From Candidatus Sulfotelmatobacter sp. (lineage in GTDB: Bacteria; Acidobacteriota; Terriglobia; Terriglobales; Acidobacteriaceae), in the NCBI GenBank assembly GCA_030041415.1, contig JASHNX010000119.1:1-35365 (forward strand): a stretch of 35,365 nucleotides of DNA, written 5' to 3'. Both the position numbers and the translations under genes were made by a program. Positions 1 to 8,308 of the stretch are shown piece by piece. The notes beneath the pieces are model-generated. The model made no database searches, was not told the DNA's origin, and saw only the letters and a program-made list of their open reading frames with translations. The stretch's first letter is position 1, and each line of letters opens with the position of its first letter.

Positions 1-1
1 G

Positions 2-46
2 AGGCGGGCCTCTGAAGAACTCATTTCCGAGGCGCTCGCGGAATGA
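2..46 (+). CDS. 3' end of an upstream gene (partial, cut by window edge)
   Basis: An open frame enters from the left edge and stops with TGA at 44-46, reading ...SEELISEALAE before the stop. The stop overlaps the ATG of the next gene (43-45) in the classic ATGA arrangement, which suggests translational coupling. Only 14 codons are visible, so no function can be given. A second frame also stops early (13-15), so this assignment rests on the overlap alone. Confidence 0.4.
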   Translation, partial: RRASEELISEALAE

Positions 47-1779
47 AGTTTTTCCCTCTTTGGTTTTTTCTGTATTTCTTCTGTGCCTGCGCGGTCAATT
101 GCTTTTCTCTCGATCGCGAAGCGTTTGCCTTCACGAACTACAAACTCGACGTTCGCATCGATCCCGCGCAGCAAAGACTCGAGGCCCGCGGCAGAATTAC
201 GTTGCGCAACGACTCGCAGACGCCCCTGAAGGTCGTTGTGCTGCAGATTTCCTCGTCGCTGCATTGGAGTGCGATTCGGTCCGGCGGCTCATCTCTGCAG
301 CTCGTGCTGCAAACTTACAACTCCGATATCGATCACACAGGTGCGCTTTCTGAGGCGATCGTCACCTTGCCCGCCGCCGTGGCTCCGAAGGGAACCATAG
401 ATCTCGATATTGCCTACGAAGGCGTGGTACCGCTCGATGCCGCGCGCCTCACGCGAATCAACTCCCCGGAAGACGCTGCTCGCGCTACCGATTGGGATCA
501 GATCAGCCCGCAATTTACCGCCGTGCGGGGTGCCGGATACGTGGCTTGGTATCCGGTTGCAACCGACGCCGCCAGTCTTGCGCAAGGCACGGATCTTTTC
601 GAGGTGTTGGGCCGCTGGAAGGCCAGAGAGACCGGCGCGTCGATGCATTTGCAACTGGCCGTATCAATGGGCAGCGATAGCGAAAAGCCCGAGCTTCTCG
701 TGAATGCGGACTCTTGCCCAATCGCTCACGAGCAAGGGCCTGAGTTCCTCGCGGACTGCACCTACCATTCGCTGGGCGCGATTGTGCCAACATTCGTGAT
801 GGCGAATTACGAGATCATCGAACGCCCGCACATCCGGGTCCATTTCCTCTCGGGGCACGACGCAGCGGCAGCGAGCTATGCCGATGCAGCGGAAAAGGTT
901 GTTCCGTTCGTTGCGGAGTGGTTCGGCACGCCTCGGGCGAAGGCGGAGGCGGTCGACCTTTCCAGTCCAGACGCCGCGCCGTACGAAAGCGGTTCCCTTC
1001 TATTGACGCCGCTGGCCGGGCTCGATTCCAAACTGGCAGGACTGGTTGCCGCGCATCAGCTTACCCATGCAGCTTGTTCCTCACCGCGTCCGTGGATCAA
1101 TGAGGGCCTAGCGCATTTTGCGCAGGTTCTGTATCTCCAGCAGCAGAAGGGACGAGAAGCGGCGCTCGATTACCTGCGAACGCACGCCGTTACCCCAGCG
1201 GCTGATGCTGGAACGCAGGTTTCATCATCCGGCACCGAAAAGAAAAATGAGGAAGTAACGGAGTCTTTGATCAATGCGTCCAGTGAACAGCTTGATCGCG
1301 GCAAAGCCATGTATGTCTGGTGGATGCTGCATGAGATGGTTGGCGATCAAGCCCTGAAAAAGGCGATCGCTTCTTATCGCCCGGAAGAAGACAAAGAACC
1401 TTCCTATATTCAACGCCTGATCCAGGGGCAGACACAGCGCGACATCGAATGGTTTTTCGATGATTGGGTTTATCGCGACCGTGGCCTGCCCGATTTCAAG
1501 ATCGATTCGGCCTTTACCCGTAAGTTGCTGCCGGAGGGCTATATGGTCACGATCACGGTTGAGAATCTCGGCACAGCTGGCGCGGAGGTTCCATTGTTCG
1601 TCAAGGCCTCGGGAGAGGAAGCGACGAAACGAGTTTTGATCCACGGAAAAAGCAATGTGGTAATCCGCGTGGAGACGGTGAACGTTCCGGAAGAAATCGT
1701 GATCAACGACGGCAGCGTGCCGGAAAGCGACATCACGAACAATACTTTCAAAATCGATCCCGGCGAGATATCCAAATAA
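43..1779 (+). CDS. Secreted M1/MA-clan peptidase-like protein with altered zinc motif (HQLTH)
   Basis: 578 residues. A hydrophobic N-terminus (residues 1-22) looks like a signal peptide, so the protein is probably exported. An N-terminal beta-rich region resembling the M1 aminopeptidase saddle domain is followed by the zinc-site region: H338-Q-L-T-H342 and W-I-N-E354-G-L-A-H. In active gluzincins the first motif is HExxH, where the Glu is the general base and the downstream NEG Glu is the third zinc ligand. Here both His and the third ligand are kept but the general-base Glu is Gln (codon CAG at 1057-1059). The C-terminal region from about residue 490 looks like a CARDB/Ig-like domain. The protein may still bind zinc but is predicted to be a poor or inactive peptidase. 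The start is the ATG overlapping the upstream stop. Confidence 0.75.
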   Translation: MKFFPLWFFLYFFCACAVNCFSLDREAFAFTNYKLDVRIDPAQQRLEARGRITLRNDSQTPLKVVVLQISSSLHWSAIRSGGSSLQLVLQTYNSDIDHTGALSEAIVTLPAAVAPKGTIDLDIAYEGVVPLDAARLTRINSPEDAARATDWDQISPQFTAVRGAGYVAWYPVATDAASLAQGTDLFEVLGRWKARETGASMHLQLAVSMGSDSEKPELLVNADSCPIAHEQGPEFLADCTYHSLGAIVPTFVMANYEIIERPHIRVHFLSGHDAAAASYADAAEKVVPFVAEWFGTPRAKAEAVDLSSPDAAPYESGSLLLTPLAGLDSKLAGLVAAHQLTHAACSSPRPWINEGLAHFAQVLYLQQQKGREAALDYLRTHAVTPAADAGTQVSSSGTEKKNEEVTESLINASSEQLDRGKAMYVWWMLHEMVGDQALKKAIASYRPEEDKEPSYIQRLIQGQTQRDIEWFFDDWVYRDRGLPDFKIDSAFTRKLLPEGYMVTITVENLGTAGAEVPLFVKASGEEATKRVLIHGKSNVVIRVETVNVPEEIVINDGSVPESDITNNTFKIDPGEISK

Positions 1780-1817
1780 GCCGCAGAATTGACCGGGCCA
1801 CCTTTTTGGTTAGAGAC

Positions 1818-2249
1818 TCAATGGGTTCGATCGCGGCTTTCCGCAACCGGCGCGGCTGGATACCGCGAAACAGCAAGTCCAATGTGCAGATTTCCCAACA
1901 TGGACAGAAGCAGGTGAGGAAACGCATCCCGCTGATAAACAACTTCTCGTTCTTCGATCGGGAAATCCAGTTCCAGCCGGTCGATCGCCGGGAAATCGCG
2001 GAGACGCATCAACTCCCGCTCATTCTCTGAAAGAAAACGAATCGCATCCTCGATCTGACCACTCAAGTCGGAAAACTCCCGCGTGCTGACGCTGACGCTC
2101 ATGCCGGAAAATTCATTTTTGCGGGTGATGCTTGAAGCTGGGAATTGAGTTCCTCCACGGTGGAAAGCTGTTAGCACGTCGAGCGTGGAAGTTTTCAAGA
2201 ATTCATCGACGTCAAAGCAGGCACCGCTCACCCGAAGCACGCAAGACAT
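1818..2249 (-). CDS. Conserved-looking hypothetical protein (possibly DUF4279-like)
   Basis: 143 residues, beginning MSCVLRVSG. It starts 6 nt after the trpD stop on the same strand, so it is probably co-transcribed with and downstream of trpD. No signal peptide or membrane segment is visible. The pattern FDVDEFL near the N-terminus and alternating hydrophobic stretches near the C-terminus (LDFPIEER, LLLSMLGNLHIGL) suggest a small alpha/beta cytoplasmic fold. It reminds me of DUF4279-type proteins, but that is a weak recollection and no function should be assumed. Confidence 0.6.
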   Translation of the reverse strand: MSCVLRVSGACFDVDEFLKTSTLDVLTAFHRGGTQFPASSITRKNEFSGMSVSVSTREFSDLSGQIEDAIRFLSENERELMRLRDFPAIDRLELDFPIEEREVVYQRDAFPHLLLSMLGNLHIGLAVSRYPAAPVAESRDRTH

Positions 2250-2255
2250 ACAACG

Positions 2256-3353
2256 CTACATCCCCACCCCTCCTGTAAAGCTTACTAGCGCTGCGAGCTT
2301 CGTGGCGGCCGACTCGGAATCGATCGATTGTGCCGCCAGAGCGATTCCATCTGCCAGATGATCGACTCGACTCGCAGCCACGAGAGCTGCTGCCGAGTTC
2401 AAAAGCACGACATCACGCCGGGCAGATTTCCTTCCGCCCAGAACGTCCCGCACTATTGCCGCGTTTTCCGCCGCATCTCCGCCGGAAATTTCTGCGAGGG
2501 TTCCTCGCCGGATGCCGAAATCTTCGGGAACAATCTCGTACGATCGAATGCTTCCATCGCGAACCTCGGCTACCCGGGTCGGTCCGGTGATGGTGATTTC
2601 GTCCAATCCGTCGAGACCGTGCACCACGAGAGCGCGATGCAAACCCAACATGCTAAGAGCCTCGGCCAGCTTTTCCACCATCTCCAGCGCGTAAACGCCA
2701 ACCACCTGGCCAGACGCGTTCGCAGGATTGGTGAGGGGACCGAGCAGATTGAACATGGTACGCAGGCGCAATTCGCGGCGCACTTTTTGTACTTGCTTCA
2801 TCGACGCATGCAGGTCGGGCGCGTATAAGAAGCAGATTCCTACTTCGCGCAGGCACTGTGCAGCCCGCTCGGGAGACAGCTGAATGTTCACGCCCAGGGC
2901 GACCATTACGTCGGCCGAGCCACATTTTGAGCTGATGCTGCGGTTGCCGTGCTTGGCCACGCGAACTCCGGCCCCCGCCGTAACAAACGCTGTTGCGGTT
3001 GAGATGTTGAAGGTCCCGGCAGCGTCCCCGCCAGTTCCGCTCGTATCGACCAGACTGTTCAAAGAAGGCTCGCCCAGCGCGTCACGCCCCGTCCCGCTCA
3101 GATCCAGCCCGGACTCGCTTGCGGGGCCGTTTGCCAGCGAAATGGGTAACGGCGTTGCCGCGGCGCGGATCGCTTCGGCGAAACCGACGATCTCTTCAAC
3201 CGTTTCTCCTTTCATTCGCAAAGCCGTTAACAGCGCGGCAATCTGCGCGTCGGTGCAGGTTCCCTGGAGTACGGATGCCATTACCTCGCGCGCTTCGGAT
3301 CGTGATAGGGGCTGGCCCTGGCCAGCAACACGTTGTAGAGCTTCGACGATCAT
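2256..3353 (-). CDS. trpD: Anthranilate phosphoribosyltransferase
   Basis: 365 residues. It transfers the phosphoribosyl group of PRPP to anthranilate, the second committed step of tryptophan synthesis. The family glycine-rich PRPP loop GTGGD is at residues 106-110, followed by [11 protein letters not shown] and [16 protein letters not shown], and later by the [11 protein letters not shown] motif, all strongly typical. It is about 25 residues longer than usual because of an insertion before the PRPP loop that contains a degenerate copy of the loop (SGTGRDALG, 86-94, against SGTGGDAAG). No other trp genes are near, so trpD is detached from a trp operon here. The start is an ATG, and the gene is divergent from sucC. 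Confidence 0.95.
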   Translation of the reverse strand: MIVEALQRVAGQGQPLSRSEAREVMASVLQGTCTDAQIAALLTALRMKGETVEEIVGFAEAIRAAATPLPISLANGPASESGLDLSGTGRDALGEPSLNSLVDTSGTGGDAAGTFNISTATAFVTAGAGVRVAKHGNRSISSKCGSADVMVALGVNIQLSPERAAQCLREVGICFLYAPDLHASMKQVQKVRRELRLRTMFNLLGPLTNPANASGQVVGVYALEMVEKLAEALSMLGLHRALVVHGLDGLDEITITGPTRVAEVRDGSIRSYEIVPEDFGIRRGTLAEISGGDAAENAAIVRDVLGGRKSARRDVVLLNSAAALVAASRVDHLADGIALAAQSIDSESAATKLAALVSFTGGVGM

Positions 3354-3411
3354 CTCATCGGAGATTGTACGGGATAAGTTGCCTTGAAGAAGAAATGCTA
3401 ACGAAATGCGT

Positions 3412-3439
3412 TTGCTCTAATCCGTTGCGCTTCTATAGA
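3412..3439 (+). promoter_or_regulatory. Candidate promoter of sucC-sucD-ndk
   Basis: TTGCTC (3412-3417), a 16-nt spacer and TATAGA (3434-3439) resemble a sigma-70 promoter about 80 nt before the sucC start, in the 165-nt divergent trpD/sucC spacer. It was identified by eye only. The -35 match is moderate. Confidence 0.3.
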
Positions 3440-3518
3440 ATCAAAAGTTTGCTGCCACGATGCCAGAGGCGTTTCCTGCCAACCATTAACTGGAATTAAC
3501 TGAGTTTCGAAAATCGTT

Positions 3519-4688
3519 ATGAAAATTCATGAGTATCAGGGCAAAGCAATCCTAAAAAAATATGGCGTATCTATACCGCGCGGAGCAATGGCAACCTCGC
3601 CCGAGGAAGCTGAGGGTATCGCCAGAGAACTATTCAGTTCGGGGGCGACGGGCGTTGTGGTCAAGGCGCAGATTCATGCTGGTGGCCGCGGCAAGGGCGG
3701 CGGCGTAAAGATCGCGAAGTCCGTGGCTGAGGCGGGAGAGATTGCCGGCAAGATGCTGGGCATGAAACTGATCACGCACCAGACCGGCCCGGAAGGCAGA
3801 ACGGTGCGGCGCCTGCTGATTGAGGAAACCCTGCCGATTGAAAAAGAGCTTTATCTGGGCATTCTAGTTGACCGGGCGGAGGGCAAGCCAGTGTTCATGG
3901 CTTCCGCAGCGGGTGGAATGGAGATTGAGCAGGTCGCGGCCGAAAACCCAGATGCTATTTTGAAGCAGCACATCGATCCAGGCATCGGACTCGAGCCCTT
4001 TCAGGCGCGAAAGATGGCCTTCAGGCTTGGCCTGAGCGCTCATCAGATCACTTCTGCAGTTCAGTTTCTGATGCGCCTTTATCAGGCGTTCCTGGGTACG
4101 GACGCCTCGCTCGTAGAGATCAATCCGTTCATCACGACGACTGATGGCCGCCTGTTCGCGCTCGATGCCAAGCTGACCTTCGACGACAATGCTTTGTTCC
4201 GCCACCCCGATATTCGAGAACTGCGCGATATTACGGAAGAGGACCCACTTGAAGTGGAAGCCTCGAAGTACAACCTGAACTACATCAAACTCGATGGCAA
4301 CGTGGGCTGCATGGTGAATGGCGCGGGTTTGGCAATGGCGACCATGGACATCATCAAGTACGCCGGCGGCATGCCCGCGAACTTTCTCGATGTCGGCGGC
4401 GGCGCGAATGCCGAGCAGGTGGCGCACGCATTCGAGATTCTTTTGAGCGACAAAAATGTCAAAGCGGTGCTGATCAACATTTTTGGCGGCATTCTTCGCG
4501 TTGACACGCTCGCGACCGGCGTTGTGGAGGCCGCGAAAAAAACCAATATCCAACTTCCCATCGTTCTGCGCCTTGAAGGAACGAACGTAAATGAGGGCAA
4601 GAAGATTCTGGTAGAGTCGGGATTCAATTTTGTGGTCTGCGACACCATGAAGGACGCGGCGGATAAAGTTGTCGCGGCGGCGCGGTGA
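3519..4688 (+). CDS. sucC: Succinyl-CoA synthetase (ADP/GDP-forming) beta subunit
   Basis: 389 residues, the normal length. It begins [17 protein letters not shown], the typical start of the ATP-grasp beta subunit. The nucleotide-binding segment [18 protein letters not shown] and the C-terminal ligase motifs [20 protein letters not shown] and NIFGGI are intact. With SucD it interconverts succinyl-CoA and succinate with substrate-level phosphorylation in the TCA cycle. It is the first gene of sucC-sucD-ndk. There is no strong Shine-Dalgarno before the ATG. Confidence 0.97.
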   Translation: MKIHEYQGKAILKKYGVSIPRGAMATSPEEAEGIARELFSSGATGVVVKAQIHAGGRGKGGGVKIAKSVAEAGEIAGKMLGMKLITHQTGPEGRTVRRLLIEETLPIEKELYLGILVDRAEGKPVFMASAAGGMEIEQVAAENPDAILKQHIDPGIGLEPFQARKMAFRLGLSAHQITSAVQFLMRLYQAFLGTDASLVEINPFITTTDGRLFALDAKLTFDDNALFRHPDIRELRDITEEDPLEVEASKYNLNYIKLDGNVGCMVNGAGLAMATMDIIKYAGGMPANFLDVGGGANAEQVAHAFEILLSDKNVKAVLINIFGGILRVDTLATGVVEAAKKTNIQLPIVLRLEGTNVNEGKKILVESGFNFVVCDTMKDAADKVVAAAR

Positions 4689-4760
4689 GCGGCAACATTT
4701 GATCGGCCAAGGAATGAAGGAATAGTTTGGGGTACTCAGAAGTTCGATTGGGAATTATTT

Positions 4761-5639
4761 ATGGCAATCCTGGTAAATAAGAAAACGCGAGTCATTGTGC
4801 AAGGCCTCACCGGCCGTGAAGGAACATTCCACGCCAAAGCCTGTGCGGCTTATGGAACGCAGATCGTCGGCGGTGTGACTCCTGGTAAAGGCGGCACGAC
4901 GCACGAGGGCTGGCCGATTTTTAATACGGTCCAGGAAGCGGTCGAAAAGACCGGCGCCGATACGACGATGATTTTTGTTCCCCCGCCGTTTGCCGCCGAC
5001 GCGATCATGGAAGCGGCCGACGCCGAACTCGACCTTATCGTTTGCATCACGGAGGGCATTCCCACGCTCGACATGGTGAAGGCATGGGAATTTCTGCAAG
5101 ACCGCCGCTCGCGTCTGATCGGCCCGAATTGTCCGGGTATCATTTCCCCCGGCAAATGCAAGATTGGAATTATGCCGGCATCGATCCACAAAGAAGGATC
5201 GATCGGAATTGTTTCAAGGTCTGGAACGCTTACTTACGAGGCCGTGCATCAGCTAACGCAGCGTGGCATTGGGCAATCGACCGCGATCGGTATCGGGGGC
5301 GATCCAATTATTGGCACGAATTTCGTCGATGCACTCGATCTATTTAATCGCGATCCCGAGACCGAAGCTGTGATCATGATCGGCGAAATCGGCGGCGACG
5401 CCGAGGAGACCGCGGCGGATTTTGTGAGACATCAAGTGAAGAAACCTGTTGTCGGCTTTATCGCGGGTCAAACCGCGCCGCCCGGTCGCCGAATGGGCCA
5501 TGCCGGGGCCATTATTTCCGGCGGCAAGGGCACGGCGGCGGAAAAGATCAAGGCCATGGAGGCTGCGGGCATTCGCGTGGCCAAGTCTCCTGCAGCTATT
5601 GGCGAGACACTCGCTGCCGCGATCGGCGTGAGCGTCTAG
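4761..5639 (+). CDS. sucD: Succinyl-CoA synthetase alpha subunit
   Basis: 292 residues. An N-terminal CoA-binding Rossmann domain ([14 protein letters not shown]) is followed by the phospho-histidine domain. The catalytic His is H247 in [11 protein letters not shown], and [19 protein letters not shown] is diagnostic of the family. It pairs with SucC, encoded 72 nt upstream in the same direction, to form the TCA-cycle enzyme. Nothing is missing or unusual. Confidence 0.97.
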   Translation: MAILVNKKTRVIVQGLTGREGTFHAKACAAYGTQIVGGVTPGKGGTTHEGWPIFNTVQEAVEKTGADTTMIFVPPPFAADAIMEAADAELDLIVCITEGIPTLDMVKAWEFLQDRRSRLIGPNCPGIISPGKCKIGIMPASIHKEGSIGIVSRSGTLTYEAVHQLTQRGIGQSTAIGIGGDPIIGTNFVDALDLFNRDPETEAVIMIGEIGGDAEETAADFVRHQVKKPVVGFIAGQTAPPGRRMGHAGAIISGGKGTAAEKIKAMEAAGIRVAKSPAAIGETLAAAIGVSV

Positions 5640-5659
5640 CGCCCAGGCTGGGAAAGCAC

Positions 5660-5683
5660 GTTCCTCGCTCCGCTCGGAATGAC
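5660..5683 (+). repeat. Short REP-like intergenic repeat, copy 1
   Basis: The sequence runs GTTCCTCGCT...CTCGGAATGACA. It shares its ends (GTTCCTC and GGAATGACA) with copy 4 near 35031-35069, and in reverse complement with the TGTCAT-type ends of the elements at 6240 and 11646. It lies in the sucD-ndk spacer. A dispersed extragenic element is inferred from recurrence within this window. Confidence 0.5.
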
Positions 5684-5782
5684 ACTTCTCAAAACAAACA
5701 AATTGCGGTGTGCGGCTGGCAGCTCAGGACGTATAACCAAGAACTCATAATTCAGGAATTAGAACTGAGGACCAACGACTAA

Positions 5783-6208
5783 ATGAAAACTCTGCAACGC
5801 ACTCTTACCATCATCAAACCGGACGCCGTGGCCAAGAATGCCGTGGGCGACATCATCGAACAGTTTGAGAAGAACGGCTTTCGCATTCTCGCCATCAAGA
5901 TGCTGGAAATTTCGAAGCATCAGGCCGAGCAATTTTACGCCGTACATGCCAGCCGTCCGTTTTACAGCTCCCTCACGAACTTCATGTCGAGCGGCCCCAT
6001 CGTTACGCTGGCGCTGGAAAAGGAGAATGCGATTGCCGACCTGCGCAAACTGATGGGCGCGACCAATCCGGCAAATGCCGAAGACGGCACGATCCGCAAA
6101 AAATGGGCATCGAGCATTGAGCACAATGCAATCCACGGCTCGGATGCCGAGGAGACGGCCCGCTTTGAGCTCAGCTTCTTTTTCGCGGGATACGAACTGG
6201 CAAAGTGA
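5783..6208 (+). CDS. ndk: Nucleoside diphosphate kinase
   Basis: 141 residues, the standard length. It transfers the gamma-phosphate between nucleoside triphosphates and diphosphates through a phospho-histidine. The sequence begins [12 protein letters not shown], contains the conserved [10 protein letters not shown] and LMGATNP segments, and has the catalytic His H118 in EHNAIHGSD. It lies 143 nt after sucD in the same direction. Linkage to sucCD is meaningful because Ndk can convert the ATP or GTP made by succinyl-CoA synthetase, and physical association of the two enzymes has been described in other bacteria. Confidence 0.97.
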   Translation: MKTLQRTLTIIKPDAVAKNAVGDIIEQFEKNGFRILAIKMLEISKHQAEQFYAVHASRPFYSSLTNFMSSGPIVTLALEKENAIADLRKLMGATNPANAEDGTIRKKWASSIEHNAIHGSDAEETARFELSFFFAGYELAK

Positions 6209-6216
6209 TTGCGTTT

Positions 6217-6289
6217 GGCGGGCGCCTGAGCCCGCCGCAGTCATGCTGAGCGTATCGAAGGATTTGGTTTTGCGGGAGCCGTGACCCGC
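6217..6289 (+). repeat. Palindromic/REP-like cluster after ndk, including copy 2
   Basis: A perfect 7-bp hairpin (arms GGCGGGC 6217-6223 and GCCCGCC 6230-6236) begins 8 nt after the ndk stop. It is followed by GTCATGCTGAGCG...GAAGGAT (6240-6263) and a smaller GCGGG/CCCGC hairpin (6272-6289). There is no U-run, so this is not a classical terminator, though the first hairpin could protect the mRNA 3' end. The middle segment matches the ends of the element at 11646-11704. Confidence 0.5.
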
Positions 6290-6302
6290 GTGGCAAGCAC
6301 GG

Positions 6303-6590
6303 CTATCCCAACGGTTCGAACAGGTTTCCGTCTGTGCGGTCAGCGATTTTTGGCAGGTCTTTGCGCGCGAATTGCAGAAAGTGCGGCGCGGCGCGGTGGG
6401 CTTCCAGTGCTGCGTCGTCTTTGTATTGCTCGTAGATGAAGAATCGGCGCGGCTCGGTCTTATGCCGATGTACCTGATACATCAGACAGCCCGGTTCTTT
6501 GCGCGACTCTTCGGTAAGCTTCGAAAACAGCGCAGCGACTTCCGTTTCCTTGCCAGCTTTTGCCATCCACGTTACGGCCAGAACCACCAT
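6303..6590 (-). CDS. Antibiotic biosynthesis monooxygenase (ABM) domain protein, YgiN-like
   Basis: 95 residues. MVVLAVTWMAKAGKE, EPGCLMYQVHR, FFIYEQYKDDAALEAH and APHF make the signature of the dimeric alpha/beta ferredoxin-like ABM family, which includes quinol monooxygenases and LsrG-type isomerases. The His of the AAPHF segment is typical of the putative active site. The substrate cannot be inferred. It follows purA after 50 nt on the same strand. A good Shine-Dalgarno (GGAGG, 6 nt before the ATG) supports the start. Confidence 0.85.
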   Translation of the reverse strand: MVVLAVTWMAKAGKETEVAALFSKLTEESRKEPGCLMYQVHRHKTEPRRFFIYEQYKDDAALEAHRAAPHFLQFARKDLPKIADRTDGNLFEPLG

Positions 6591-6640
6591 CGCTAGCCTC
6601 CTTGCACGCGGGCCATCCCCCTGCGATATGGAAACACATT

Positions 6641-7969
6641 CTAGGCTTTTCCAGATGAGCTTGTCTGTATTTCCCCCGCAAATTCATCGGCGAAAATGAT
6701 CTGCTCCCGGTCCGGTCCGGTCGAGACCATACCCACCCTGATGCTTGTTTCTTTTTCCACAAACGACAGGTATTCACGTGCCGCTTTTGGTAACTGCCCG
6801 AATTCAGTCGCACCTTGCGTAGATGCCCGCCAGCCCGGCAGCTTGCGATATACGCATTCGATTTTTTCGAAGCCGCTCGCTTGCGCTGGAACCTCCGCAG
6901 TTTCCTTTCCGTCGATCTTGTAGGCGACGCAAACCGGAATTTCTGCGAGTTCATCAAGCACGTCGAGTTTCGTCACTACGAGCCACGAAATGCCATTGAT
7001 CATGCCGGCATAGCGAAGCAATGGCAGGTCGAGCCAGCCGGTGCGCCGTGGACGTCCTGTAACCGCGCCAAATTCGTTCCCCCGCACCCGCAATTGCTGC
7101 CCGGCATCGCCCTTCTCCTCGCTGGGAAACGGCCCCTCGCCCACGCGCGTGCAATAAGCTTTGGTCAGTCCAATCACCGAATCAATCGCGTTGGGCGCGA
7201 TGCCCGTCCCCGTGGCTGCGCCCCCGGAGGTTGCGCTCGAGGAGGTAACGAAGGGATACGTGCCATGGTCGATGTCGAGCATCGTTCCCTGCGCACCCTC
7301 AAACAGGATCGATTCGCCGCTTCTCAATGCCTGATTCAACAAAACGGCCGTATCGGCAACAAATGGAGCGACCTTCTCGGCTGCGGCCGCGTATTCCGTG
7401 TACATTTTGTCGGCATCGAGAGGCTCAGAGTTGAACAACGCGTGCGCGATCATATTCTTCTCGCGCACCGCGTTCTCTATGTGCTTCTTCAGCAACTGCA
7501 AATCAAGCAAGTCGGCGACCCTGAGCCCGCGCCGTCCCATCTTGTCCTCATACGCCGGGCCAATGCCGCGCGAGGTGGTACCGATCTTTACTCGTCCCGG
7601 GGCATTCTCCGCCGCTAGTTCGATCATGCGGTGGTAGGGGAGAATCACGTGTGCGCGATTGGAGACGAAGAGATTGCCATCGACCTTTACCCCAGCTTCC
7701 CGCAGCGCGCTGACTTCCTTCAAAAACGCCACGGGATCGAGCACAACGCCGTTGCCGATCACACTGCGGCATTTGGGACGCAATACTCCGCAGGGAACCA
7801 ACTGCAGAACAAATTTCTTGCCGTTAATGATTACGGTGTGGCCGGCATTGTGACCGCCCGCGTAGCGCGCGACGACGGAGAAGCTCTCCGAAAGTACGTC
7901 GACTATTTTTCCTTTGCCCTCGTCGCCCCACTGTGCGCCGACGATTACCGCGGTTTTGCCTCGCTTCAA
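6641..7969 (-). CDS. purA: Adenylosuccinate synthetase
   Basis: 442 residues from the preferred start. It condenses IMP with aspartate using GTP, the first committed step to AMP. The GTP loop QWGDEGKGKIVD, the ARYAGGHNAGHTV motif and GTTSRGIGPAYEDK are all present, as is the C-terminal GTGPDRE-like segment (STGPDREQI). Two in-frame TTG codons lie at 7975 and 7969. A GGAG sits directly against the first but 6 nt before the second, so the second (M-K-R-G-K-T-A) is preferred. The ABM protein follows downstream. Confidence 0.95.
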   Translation of the reverse strand: MKRGKTAVIVGAQWGDEGKGKIVDVLSESFSVVARYAGGHNAGHTVIINGKKFVLQLVPCGVLRPKCRSVIGNGVVLDPVAFLKEVSALREAGVKVDGNLFVSNRAHVILPYHRMIELAAENAPGRVKIGTTSRGIGPAYEDKMGRRGLRVADLLDLQLLKKHIENAVREKNMIAHALFNSEPLDADKMYTEYAAAAEKVAPFVADTAVLLNQALRSGESILFEGAQGTMLDIDHGTYPFVTSSSATSGGAATGTGIAPNAIDSVIGLTKAYCTRVGEGPFPSEEKGDAGQQLRVRGNEFGAVTGRPRRTGWLDLPLLRYAGMINGISWLVVTKLDVLDELAEIPVCVAYKIDGKETAEVPAQASGFEKIECVYRKLPGWRASTQGATEFGQLPKAAREYLSFVEKETSIRVGMVSTGPDREQIIFADEFAGEIQTSSSGKA

Positions 7970-8173
7970 AGCCAACTCCGTTCCAGAGATTTCCGCGCAA
8001 CTGCGCGCGCGTTTCTTTAAGGGGACTCTAAATTAACACCGGGTCGCACACTCTTGCCGCGCGAATACTGATTTGTTCTGGGATTTAAGCGGAGAAGATG
8101 TGTACAAAACATCTTATCGTGGGGGCAGCTGGAATGGCAACGAGAGGAAGCAGACTGCCGGACTATCAGCTTT

Positions 8174-8250
8174 TGGTAGGCGCGGCAGGGATCGAACCTG
8201 CAACCCCGGGATTAGAAATCCCGTGCTCTATCCAATTGAGCTACGCGCCC
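8174..8250 (-). tRNA. tRNA-Arg (anticodon UCU)
   Basis: The reverse strand folds as a complete cloverleaf. The acceptor stem GGGCGCG pairs with CGCGCCU (one G-U), the D arm contains AGCTC..GAGC, the anticodon stem is CGGGA/TCCCG with loop TTTCTAA, and the T arm has the GGTTCGATCC consensus. The loop gives anticodon UCU, which reads AGA/AGG arginine codons. The 3' CCA is encoded (8174-8176 on the complement). It lies upstream of purA on the same strand. Confidence 0.96.
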
Positions 8251-8308
8251 GTCGAGTCTAACCGATAGCCAGAATTTATCATAAGCTCGCGCTAGGTTAT
8301 GATGGCGC

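Noticed and set aside
8095-8115. Inverted repeat AAGATGT/ACATCTT downstream of tRNA-Arg as a terminator
   Set aside because: There is no U-run on either strand and the stem is AT-rich. It could be an operator for purA but nothing supports this.
8073-8261. Plus-strand ORF ending GRDRTCNPGIRNPVLYPIELRARRV
   Set aside because: It is the antisense translation of tRNA-Arg, a common false gene call.
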